Shown here piece by piece: positions 13,301 through 25,600 of a stretch of 64,000 nt of DNA (within the stretch, counting starts at the first letter, position 1; the number at the start of each line of letters is the position of its first letter). A model generated the notes under the pieces. It did no database searches, had not been told where the DNA came from, and worked only from the letters and a program-made list of their open reading frames with translations. Made by a program: the position numbers and the translations under genes. Source of the stretch: Monoplex corrugatus (Eukaryota; Mollusca; Gastropoda; Littorinimorpha; Ranellidae); assembly GCA_030674185.1 (NCBI GenBank), contig JAPXFY010000026.1, positions 51,116,746-51,180,745 on the forward strand, given 5' to 3'.

Positions 13301-16300
13301 CGCCCCCTCCTCCCGATTTCTGACACCATGCATGAGGGTCCACAACCTTTTATGTTGTACATTTTGCCCATGCATATGCATGATCCGTGTTGTATCATTT
13401 GCTAATCTTTCTAGGAATTAAGAAGAAAAAACGGTGTTTCTTTTGTAAAGAACATTTAATCTGTTTTCAACCAGGTTATTTCCCATTCTGAAAATGGTCG
13501 ATAGCAAGCCTGTATGGAAGAAAAATTGAATGTATGAAAATTTTTAAAAAGTATACTGAAAATGATAACAGAAATCATGAAAATACTGGACTGGTTTGAG
13601 AATCCTCCATTATGCTTTGCTTTTGTCTTTTGTTAGTTTCTTCTGTTTCTGGGCAACGTTTTTTCTTCCTCTCTTTGTTATGCATGAACAAAACTGCTGT
13701 CTCTTGCTCCTTTGTATTTTTTGTGGGCCAAGCTGTCTTGTTTCTTGTACTACTCTGCAGACTGCCTGTGCACTGTGTTACTATGCATGAACCTTTTGTT
13801 TCCTTGCTTTTAATCCCTTCTTAACTTGTCTACTGTACCTTTGTTTTCTTCTCTCATCATGATGAAAATTGAACTGTAGCCAGTCTGTGTGTGTGTGTCT
13901 GTATGTGTGTGCGCACACGTTTTGTGTGTGCATGTTTGCAGAAATATAATGATTTGATGAAGAGATCTTCCATCTGAATGACATGTGGACCATGTGGGAA
14001 GGGACTGTACTTAAGAAAGCAGTACATGATTACAGCGTGTATGGGACATGTTTATGAGATTATTTGCAACATAGTTACTCATGCATATTGTAAAAACCTG
14101 TGTTTCTTTGTTGTAGGTTTTTTTTTTTAAACAAATGGATTGATGATTGTTTGGCTTCATATACTATATCTTGTCGGACTGTAAGCATTAGGTTGCCAAT
14201 GGGTTGCCCTGTGTCAGTCAATTTTAGTAACTGATTCTGATATGAACCAAAAGAAGCCTTGACAGGATTCATAGTCCAACCCCCTAATTCTCCCTATGCA
14301 TGCACTGAAGAAGGCCCCACTCATATTCTTTTTTAGTTACCATCATCAAGAATGGCTGTATTTTAGTAACCACTGTGTTTTCATTTTGTTTTATTCTTTG
14401 TCTCACCATTTCTCATTCCACATCCTTATTCAGTTCACATTTCTTTCTCAGCCTCTCTGTAGATCCATGTATCTTCATAAGAATGGTGCGAGAGCCAACA
14501 ATACTAGCATGATGGAGTCCTTTGCCTACATGGCTGTTGTTATATTTGGCAATATGGACAAAGGCTCTGCTTCATTGGTGTCACAACAAGAATGTTAGCC
14601 ATGAAGGCTCAGTGCATTGCAGGCAGTTTTATCATCTTAGCAGACTCGCTTAGCAGATCCCAGAAAGTAGTCTGCACAAAATGGATCCTGAAATTTGCAG
14701 GTACTCATTCGAATATGGGAACTGTTTCTGCCCAGTGATATTTCTTTTTTGCAGCCAAGTTCTACAACTGTATAAGGGACTTCACCCATACCTCCCTAGT
14801 GCAAGAACTTGTTCTATACTCTTATTAGGTATTCCAAAGTGATTTTCAAATTTGAACTTATCTGTATAAAAATCAGCTGGGAAAATAGAGATTTTCATTC
14901 TGAACACATACATACTTTATTTTTTAATGTGGGATAAAAAATAAATTTTTTATGATTTTTTTCCTTTCTTTTTGGACTTAGAAAAATTTCGCACATTTTT
15001 TTAGGCCACATTCAGACATACCTTGAACACACATATAAAATCACACAAGCCCAGAAAATCATTTCTGAGGAGGTCTTTACTTGTTAAGTTGATGTGCAAA
15101 AAACATATGGACAGAAATGCATAGCAATAAAAATACAGACCTATGAAAATGACAAAAAATAGCAAAATTGGACGCCGCCATTCTAAACAACTGGGCAAGG
15201 GACCCATTTTCATTAATTTCAAACTCCATTATCTTTAAGAAATACAATACAGTGACACTGAAATGAATCATATATGATAAACATATTAAGGAATTTAACC
15301 CTAATTTTTTCCAGCTTCATCTGAAAGCTGGTTGAAAAGATATCAGATGTCAAAAATGCGAAATATGCCGATTTGTCACAGTGAAAAAAATGGCGAATTT
15401 TACACATATTTGGTGCACCATAACTTTTTTCACTTTAAAGTTACAAAAATGATTTTGATATCAAATTGCTCAGCATGACAAACTCTTTCAATGTAAAACA
15501 ACCCCAGACATCTGTATGTTTAATCAAACCATATATGGGTAAGGATAAAATACCTATTTTGAAAAAAATGTGTATTTTAGCTTTTTGCAAGACTCCGTAA
15601 CTTCTGTCACATTCATCCTACTGCAAAGTACCATATACCAAAATGATCAGTTTTTTATGATCTGTCAGTATAACAAACAAGACATTAGGTTTCAATCTTT
15701 CTGTAAACAAAAATCAGATGACAAAATTATAACAAATGTCAGCTGATAATAGTAACAAATAATGCGTTTTGTTTACATATCGAATCAAACAAGACATGTA
15801 CATCAACAACATTCATTCAAAGTCATCTTCATAGTTTTTACATGCCAATTTGTTGGGGTTTTTTTATCATTAAACAACGATTAAAACATGTCTTGACCTT
15901 TAACTGTTCCTTAACTGTGTGTAGAACATTATCAAAAGCTTCCACATCATTGTCTTGACCTTTCACTGTTGCTTAATCACAGTAGATAACTGTCCTGGCC
16001 TTCAACTTAAACTGGAAGCACAAAAGATAGAAATCATCTCTTTTTACAAAAAACATGTAATGAAATGTAAAAAAATACTTGTCAGTGTCTATGATCAGTG
16101 ATTCCCCTTCACAAGTGACAGGAAATTAAAACATGTTAAGATGCAGTTCATCATCATTGCTGTCAAAGTTGTCCAAAAGACTAGGTCTCCGCCCTCTGCC
16201 AGTCTTAAGAAATCGCTCCATCCTCATGAAGAGATCATCTGTGAGAAAAATAGTGTAGAGGGAAAGTATTAGTACATCTATCTGTTCTATCCTGTAGCGT

Positions 16301-19300
16301 AATGTGAAAATCCCATTTGTAGGGACAAACAGGCCTATACATACAGAGCAAGAGGCAAATACTGACCAAAACAAAAACAAATCCAAAAAACAAGAACATA
16401 AAACATGCAGGAACACAAGGACTTTTGTACCCCTGCTCAATTAATTTCCCTGCCTGTCAAAGAGAGAAAGGATCAAGAGAGAGAGAGATTGGTGTGGAGC
16501 TGTAAGAAGCCTATCAGTATTATTGTCAGCTTTGAAAATAAAAGTATAATACCTTACCCTAACTCACAAAGCAGTGGGCAAAGTAAAATGTCCCATACAT
16601 TTAGGCCTACTCAAATCAGCACAACAAAATTTATCTCATAAACACTATAGGCCTAGTTAGGAAGGTTCATAGTGTCCAACCCATTAACCTGGTAGGCCTA
16701 CTTTATTTTGTTTACTTTAAATATTATTTTTGATGACAATATTAGTAATGATAATAAATAGTAATGAATGATAGTAAACTAATAATGAAATAATGATAAT
16801 AATAATAATGATAAATAATAATGAATAATGATAGTAAAATAATAACAATAACAAAAATATGATAATATTAATAATAATAATAAACTTTTAAAGCTGTTGT
16901 TGAACTAGGTGATAATAATATTGGGCCTAAAAATAATAGGATTGATAAACATGCAAATTTGTTTCAATGGTACCATTCAGGAAGTTTACACAAAGGCAGA
17001 AAAGAAAAAGGTGTAACATTGTGAAATTATTGAACGACACTGAACCAGATCGAGTGAAGTCAAGGGAGGGCACTCGGCCGATTCGACTATCGATCGATCA
17101 AAGCGTTGGTCACGTGACCACAATAAATCGCTAATCTCTCATTAACATTATAAATAAATATAATAAAGGCATGGATTATTAAAAAAATCTTTTGTAAACA
17201 TTTTCCTTTAATCATATGCCTGATCTCACTCTCTGTAAAATTACCGCACCCCAAACCGTCACCTACCCCTACCTTCTAACATATTCATGATACTGTGGTG
17301 CTGCAGCTGTGCGCTTTCCAAACAATTATATTCTAAAATCAGGAAACAAAATGTCGAAAAGTAATAGCAAACAAACTGCAAGATATTTCACTTACCCTCT
17401 AGATAAGTTGGATCGCTTGATTCGTCGTGGCTGGAGCGGTCGACGTAAACTTCGACGTCCATGTGCTCGCCCGAACGATCTTCGCGCGTGTCCGCCATCG
17501 CGCATCAGACGCTAGGAGAAAGCGAAAATAGGTTGCGTTGTTCTCAGTCCTCGAGGAAAACAGCCAGTGGTTGAATCCGTATGCAAATAGCAGAAGTTGA
17601 AAGTTGAAACCTTGACCTTTTGCACAGTGGAAAATATGGAGAGATTGGTTTTGAGTAAGGTTGCGAAATCATCGACGGAAGTTTTTAACGCACGAAACGA
17701 CCGACTAAATGGAAGCCCATCAGTTCACTTTTTACATCGGATGAAAGCAAATTTAGTCGTCTTTTTGACTGTGTAAATGGTTTGTTGATATCTGACCCAG
17801 CTTATCTCCGCGAGGTGAGTTTTCAAGGTAGGTGTCAAAACCGCGTTCCGATTTCGTCGTTCCAGTAGCAGCAAAATCGCAATTTAGTACCCATCATCAA
17901 AAGCATATTTCAAACGGTAAATGTTACACTTATTGATTTATTTTGACTTTAAACAAAGCTTAAAGGATCACAGACCAACATGATGTATGTTTTTTATTTC
18001 TGACACTGCATTTAGCAATGCCGCATGAAAAATTGAAATTGGGTTTTGAGTTAAAAGATTTATATGGTTTTGAAGATATTGTTGTTCTGAGTAAAAAGCA
18101 GTTTAAATTTTTCAGATCGGACTATTAGTTCACGAGATATTCGAATTTGAAGCGTCAAAAATTTCTTAAATTTTGGTACCACGTCTTAGTGGGACAAAGA
18201 AGGACCAGCTGTCACAGAACAAACCCATCAAATGGCATGGTATGCTGATTTTGCTGGAAATGACATTCATTTTGTAATTGTGAGAGACAGACAGGACCAA
18301 ATGTCATAAAATTTTGATCGTTGATGTATTTTTGTATGCCGAATTGAATGAAACCATTATCATAACTCTGCGACGAGCCATTTTTGTCTTATTACAGGAA
18401 ACATGTGATATTTGGCATGTTTTATCTGTTTTTCATTAATAATTGCCCATATTGTATTAATAACAGACAAAAATGAAGCTAGAAACAAAACAAGGATATA
18501 TAATCATTTCATGAGATAGATATAAAATCATTTTGCTCATCGTTCAAGTGTCTTATTACTGCAAATTAAACCAAAAAAGTCACGACTCGCTACTTCAGTA
18601 GTTTTATGAATAATTTGTAACATTTCATCAGTTTCTGTACATATAAAAGGAAATCTGAGAATCAATGACTTCTGGAATCACTTAAATAGTTGAAATAATA
18701 AAAATTACTGCATGCTTTTATGCTGCAGGCTATCCAAAAATATCATCTGATCAATATTCTACTAAAAACTAAACACACACACATACATATACAACACATA
18801 CACACACACAGAGGAAAACATATCAGACAAGATTTTTGCACAGTACATTTGATTTTTATTTTATTCATCAGTGTTTAGAAAACTGACTGACTGACTGTGG
18901 ATGAGTCAAGTCCCCGAACACTTAGCACAGCCAGCGTCCAAAGAAAACTTCTGGGAGGATATGGGACCGCTCGCCATTCAGGAACAGGTCACTTAACTCC
19001 TAGTCCTACAATAGAGAAATATATGAATTTCTGCATAATATATACTATTCATTGAGAGACTGGAAAGGAAAGGAAACCGTAATGCATAGTCTCCACATCA
19101 ATATTACTTTAACATTAAGCCCAAACTCGCGACTTTGATTTTTAGCATATTACTGGTAAAAATCCATCAAAGCAGAGCAATCCTGCTAAGTGTTTCCAGT
19201 GTACTCTTGCCTTTTAATACGAATCAATAATAGGCTACTACTAAATAAGATGCAATCTTCCCGTTAAAACAAATTAATGACAATAGGCCTATCCTTTCCA

Positions 19301-19609
19301 GATACTGACTACAAATTGAAACAACTATGTAAGCTAATGGATGGCCTACTTTACAAATAATACAACTCACAGCCTTCTATTCAGTTTCAAAACCTAAATA
19401 AAGAATATTATAACAATAAACAATGAACAGAAGATTTTGTTTTGTGACATTCTAAATCTCTATGTGTATTAGTGTGTGTGTGTGTGTTGTCAGAGAGAGA
19501 GAGAGAGAAAGAGAGAGGATCATGCCTGTTAACAATGACTTGGATATGAATGTACTGGGGCCTATTTACTTATTTATTCATTTTTTGTTATTTATTCATT
19601 TTTTGTTCT

Positions 19610-19661
<52 letters not shown>

Positions 19662-22600
19662 CATGTCAAGGAAAGTACATTGACTTGCACAGAATTGTTT
19701 GTTGATTTGAAAAAAATTTTATTTAGATCTGTTTATTCATTCATTTAAAATTTGAGTAAGAGAGAGAGAGAGAGTTGGAGGACGCGGGTTACCCCTCTGT
19801 TTGGGCAAACCCATTTTCCACGGCCCCGGGAAGCCCGTCGATCACATAGCATTTTTAGTAGTAAGCTCGCCCGTCATGGGGTGAGCAAGTCTACACAGCG
19901 ACATGCGAATTAGCATGACCTCGGGAAGGAAATGGTTGACAAATCAAGCTTCGGCTAACAACTCCGAATCGAGTTCAAACGCAGTAGTCCTTTTCTTGAA
20001 AAATACAATCTTACAGATAAAACAGAACTTGATCTGTTGATTGCTAGATCTAGATCTAGTCTTTGACAGCGCAAAACTTGCCGAGCTGAAACTTGCACAG
20101 CGTTCTGTTTCGCGTTGTAGGCCTACTCAGGCTACTGGCGTCGGCACATTCCGACGCTGATCTGGTACAGATCCTCATGTAAAAAGTTGGCGTACGGCCG
20201 TATTTTAAATCAAATTGATTTCATATTACACATGCATATAGAAAAAAGCATGTAAAATCGAATCCCGCCGACGACAAGTTCCAAAAATGGCGACTTGCCT
20301 GCAAACTTTTCCGATGAAAAAAAGCAAAACTTTGGAAGCGTCGATCTCTGTTCGAAACTGGCACACACAGGTGTCGTCGGGATATATCATTCTGTTACAT
20401 TAATTCTCATTGGCTGCAAAATTACAATGTGATTGGTTCACAAATATAGCCGTACCGACCGAAATAGTGAAGCATCCCGAACAAACTTCGATTCTAAACG
20501 CATACCATATCCGCGATTGCGCCCGAAGCGCGGATTTTCGACTTTCTCATCAAATAACTAATTCCATTTTCGCTCTAAATATATAAAAAGGCAATCATTC
20601 AAATCTTTATTCATTTCTTATTCACATAAGACAAAAAATAAGAATGAAACACCGATTAAAGAGGCAGTAATACTTGATTGAACCGAAGACCCCCCCAGTT
20701 TTGCGGCCTGCCCCGGTTTTCCCCAGTTTTTGGTACCACAAATTTGACGTCGCGTTTCGGTTCGCACGGCATTGCTACTGCATTTTGTTGAGAACGAGCA
20801 AGTTGAAAACCAGTGAAAAATCGCACTTTGCCGTACTTTTCGCCGCCCGCGAAGAGCACTTTGGAATACCTAATAACAGACAAAAATGAAGCTAGAAACA
20901 AAACAAGGATATATAATCATTTCATGAGATAAATATAAAATCATTTTGCTCATAGTTCAAGTGTCTTAGTACTGCAAATCAAACCAAAAAAGTAATGACT
21001 CGCTACTTCAGTATCTTATGAATAATTTGTAATATTTCATCAGTTTCTGTACATATAAAAGGAAATCTGAGAATCAATGACTTCTGGAATCACTTAAATA
21101 ATTGAAATATTAAAAATTACTGCATGTTTTTATGCTGCAGTCTATCCAAAAATATCATCCAATCAAAATTCTTCTAAAAACTAAAAACACACACATACAC
21201 ATGCACACACACATAACACACATACACATACATACACACACAGGAAAACACCACAGACAAGATTTTTGTACATTACATTTGATTTTTATTTAATACATTA
21301 GTATTTAGACTGGATGAGTCAAGTCACCGAACATTTAGCACAGCCAGCATCCAAAGAAAACTTCAGGAAGGATATGGGACCACTCGCCATTCAGGAACAG
21401 GTCACTTAATTCCTGCAATAGAGAAATATATGAATTTCTGCATAATATATACTATTCATTGAGATATTGGAAAGGAAAGAAAACCATGATGCATAGTCTT
21501 CACATCAATATTACTTTAAGTTACATTAAGCCCAAACTCGCGACTTTGATTTTTAGCATATTAGGCCTACTTGTAAAAATCCACCAAAGCTGAGCAATCC
21601 TGCTAAGTATTTCCAGTGTAATCTTGCCCTTTAATACAAATCAATAACAATAGGCTGCTACTAAATAAGATGCAATCTTCCCTTTAAAACAAACTGATGA
21701 CAATAGGCCTGTCCTTTTCAGATACTGACAACAAATTGAAACAACTATGTAAGCTAATGGATGGCCTACTTTACAAATAATACAACTCATAGCCTTCTAC
21801 TCAATTTCAAAACCTAAATGAAGAATATTATAACAATGACAGATTTTTTTTTGTGACATTCTAAATCTGTGTGTGTGTTAGTGTGTGTGTGTGTGTTGTT
21901 AGTATGTGTGTGTTGTCAGAGAGAGAGAGAGTGTGTGTGTGTGTGTGTTGTCAGAGAGAGTGAGAGAGAGAAAGAGAATCATGCCTGTTAACAATAGCTT
22001 GGATATGAATGTATTGGGGCCTATTTATTTTTTATTCATTTCTTGATCTCTGAGAGCGAGAGAGAGAGATTCATGTCAAGGAAAGTACAATGACTTGCAC
22101 AGAATTGTTTGTTGATTTGAAAAAAAAAAATATTTAGACCTATTTATTCATTTATTCATTTATTTGAGAGAGAAAGAGTTGGGGAGGTGGGTATGCACAC
22201 CCCTCTGGGCAATTCCATTTTCCACGGCTCCGCAAAGCCCGTCGAGCACATAGTATTTTTAGTAGTAAGCACGCCCGTCGTGGGGTGAGCAGATCTACAC
22301 AGCGACATGCAAATTAGCATGACCTCAAAGAGGAAATGGTTGACGAACCTAGCTTCGGCTGACAACTCCGAATCGAGTTCAAACGCAGTTGTCCTTTTCT
22401 TGAAAAATACAATGTTACAGATAAACATGGGTGCAACTCCTCCGGCTACAGACCGGAATCCGGTTTTTGAAAAATGATCGAGCGGACAGATCCGGTTTTT
22501 GAAAATTTGACAAGGTAAAAAAAAAAAAAAAGCCGATTAAAATCCTTCGATACAGTGAGCAACTCCGCTTCTGCTCGGAATGTTCGTAAGCAAAGCGATT

Positions 22601-25600
22601 GGGAAAAAAATGCCGATTAAAATCCTTCGATACAATGAGCAACTCCGCTTCCGCTCGGAGTGTTCGTAAGCAAAGTGATTGGAGCTCTCCTGTGTTGGAG
22701 GTACAGAAGATCCGAAGCACGTGACCGGAATTAGCAGGCGACTTTTCGTTCGACGTTTGAGTATGCATTATCTCACGGAAGCAGATTTTTCGCATCTTGC
22801 AAAGGTGGAGGAAGGGGTGAAAGACAAGTGGAGGTGGGAGTGGCTGAAGCAGAAAGACGAGCAGGACAAAGAGTACAGAGAGTGGTGTCGGAAACTTGAC
22901 TTACCAGGAACATGTTTCTGCGCAGTTTGCTCTAAGCAAATCAAGTAGCCTACGGCACGAGTGGAAAGAAAAAACTAAAGGAACATGTCAATCATCCCAG
23001 CCACAAGGAAAATGTGATGGTTAGTTACGTTTTCATGCTATTTCTGCACAGGCCGCTTCTGCACAACCCAGTTCCAGCATCTACACTGTGCCAAAAGGTG
23101 GCAAAAGAGCTGCCATGAAGTCATCACAAGACATTAGACAGTTTCTGAAGAAATCTAGAATGGACATTTAATCATCTTCCACTTTTTTTAAACAATAATG
23201 TGTCTAAACTGTTACTGATGTTGTTGATTTTATGAACAAAGGCTACACTAATGTTGGCCTGGAAACACCTTATGAATGACTAGTGCTAATCTTCAAATGA
23301 TTTCTGTCTCCTCATCATTTAGAGGATTGTCAGATACTGTGTTATGATCATTTGGACCTGTGTTATAAACACAAGGATACTGTTTGGCAGATAAACTGTG
23401 AAGGAGGATTGGAGCAAAAGAGTGATATTGACTGGACTGGTTTCTGTATTCTTAAGACTGACTTTGACAGAATTATTCAGCTGTTGCTTCTTCTAGATTT
23501 TTCTTTCATGATTAACTAGTTATCTATCATGGTTAGTACTGGTGGTAACACTGCTATTCTGTTACCATGTAATTCAGAAATATGTCAATTTTTCTGTTCA
23601 TTTGTTCATGCTCAGATTAAAGGAGAGACCCCCCAAATCATCATAAAAAGGCTAATTTTCTTTCAGCTAACCCCCCAACAAGGGCTCTGCCCCTGTACCC
23701 TGCCAGGTATGGCAGAAGGGCTCGAATGCTCAACCGAGGCCTTAGCCAGGATGTATCTCAACTCGGTCGTGGCGAGGCGGGATGCCATTCTTGCGGCATC
23801 CTCGGTCGTCAGCTCGCCATCAGCCAAGGCCTCCTTGCGCGTGGTGTCCATTCGGCCTGGTTCCCTGATCGGGAGCCACGTGCAAGCTATCCTCAAGCAC
23901 CAGGTCGACATCAGGAGGGACCTCGCCCTCCATTCGGGACCCTCTCGCCCTGCGGCAAAGCGCCCGGCTCCAGCAGCCTACCCTTCCCACGGGCCCCCAC
24001 AGGCGAAGTTTCGCGGCTCTTCCAGGCCACAAGGGCACAGGAAGAGGCAACAGCACTCGGGCCGGCCGGTTCCCCGGCCTAAGGCCCGCAGGCCGGCTTC
24101 TACTCAGCTGGCTCACCCCCAATGACTCGCCCCCAGCCTAAGGCCATCACCCCCCACGGGAGATCCTGTAGGCAGTCTGTCCCGACACATCAACGCGTGG
24201 GAGAGGCTGCCCGCCAGCCCATTGGCCCTGTGGGTGATCAGGTCGGGGTTCCGCCTTGGGGCCCAAGGAAGGCCCCTCTCACGCCCTCTCCCCCTGCTTT
24301 CGCACTTCCTCGAGATCGCTTGGCCTTCCAGGCCCTGGATCAGGAGGTTCTTTCGATGCTAGCCAAGGGGGCCATGAAGGAGGTTTCCTCCCGTTCATCC
24401 CCGGGATTTTATGGCCGCATCTTTGTGGTCCCCAAAGCTTCGGGGGGCTGGAGGCCCGTCCTGGACCTCTCCCCCCTGAACCGGTTCCTCTACGTCCTCC
24501 ACTTCCGTATGGAAACCCCTATGTCAATCCGAGATGCCTTGCACCCGGACGACTGGGGGGATATCCATCGACCTCAAGGATGCATACTTCCACCTCCTTA
24601 TTCACCCCAGGGACAGGAAGTACCTCAGATTTGTCTGGAGGAACCGGGTCTTCCAGTTCAGGGCCCTGCCCTTCGGTCTGGCACCCGCCCCTTGGCTGTT
24701 CACGAAGGTGGCGAGGGAGCTGTGCATGCACGTTCCGTGGAAGGGTATCCGCCTCAAGGCCTATCTCGACGATTGGCTTCTACTCGCCTCCTCCAAGGAA
24801 CAGTGTGCACAACAAGCTTCCCAGGTCCTGCAGCTCTGTCATGACCTGGGCTTTGTTTACAACGAGAAGTCAGACCTCACTCCTTCGAAACAGTTCCAGT
24901 TCCTGGGCATGTCCTTCGACACATCCAAGTGGGTAGTGTCCCCGACTCCCCAGCGCTTACTGCGCCTTCAGGGCCTCTTAGCCCAACTGCTCCCTCAGCC
25001 TCACGCCCCGGCCAGAAAGCTGGCCTCCCTACTGGGTCTTATGGAGTCGCTGGCACCCCTAGTGCCACTGGGGCGTCTCCTCAAGCGGCAATTCCAACGC
25101 GGATTCCGGAGGCGTTGGTCACAGTCTCTGCAGCCGTGGGACCTTCCGGTCCTCCTGGGTCCTTGGTTCAAATCATCGGTGACCAAATGGCGCTCCCAGT
25201 CATGGCTAGCCCAGGGAGTCCCCATCACACCGCCCCCTCCTCAGGAGGACTTGTTCACGGACGCGTCCACCTCCGGGTGGGGGGCCCATGTGGGCTCGCT
25301 GACAGCAGCAGGTCGGTGGTCACACAAACTCATGTCCCGCCACATCAACATACTGGAACTGGAGGCGGTTTTTCAGGCCCTCAGGGGAGTTTCCCCCCTT
25401 TCTGAAGGGAAAACATGTTCATATCAACACGGACAACATCACAGTAGCTTGTTACGTCAACAAGCAAGGGGGTGCCCGCTCCCACTCCCTGTCTTGGAGA
25501 GCGGAACAGCTCCTCCTCTGGTGCAAGGAACAGTCGATTCGGCTCTCAGCAAAGCATGTCCCGGGGAAGATCAACACACTCGCGAACTCAGCAGATCCCA

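Larger units (their letters stand above)
22426..23704 (+). mobile_element. hAT-like element, copy 1 (3' end lost)
   Basis: It starts CATGGGTGCAACTCCTCCGG, followed by palindromic accggaatccggtt sequence, an 80-bp tandem pair (22533 and 22613), a short zinc-finger ORF, and a 3' part with aagggctctgcccctgtacc. This order (CA start, CCGG-type palindrome, W-rich ORF, GGGGCTCTGCCCC block) is shared with copies at 42549, 43295 and 44539. No inverted end is found on the right, where DIRS coding sequence begins at about 23705. Confidence 0.65.
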
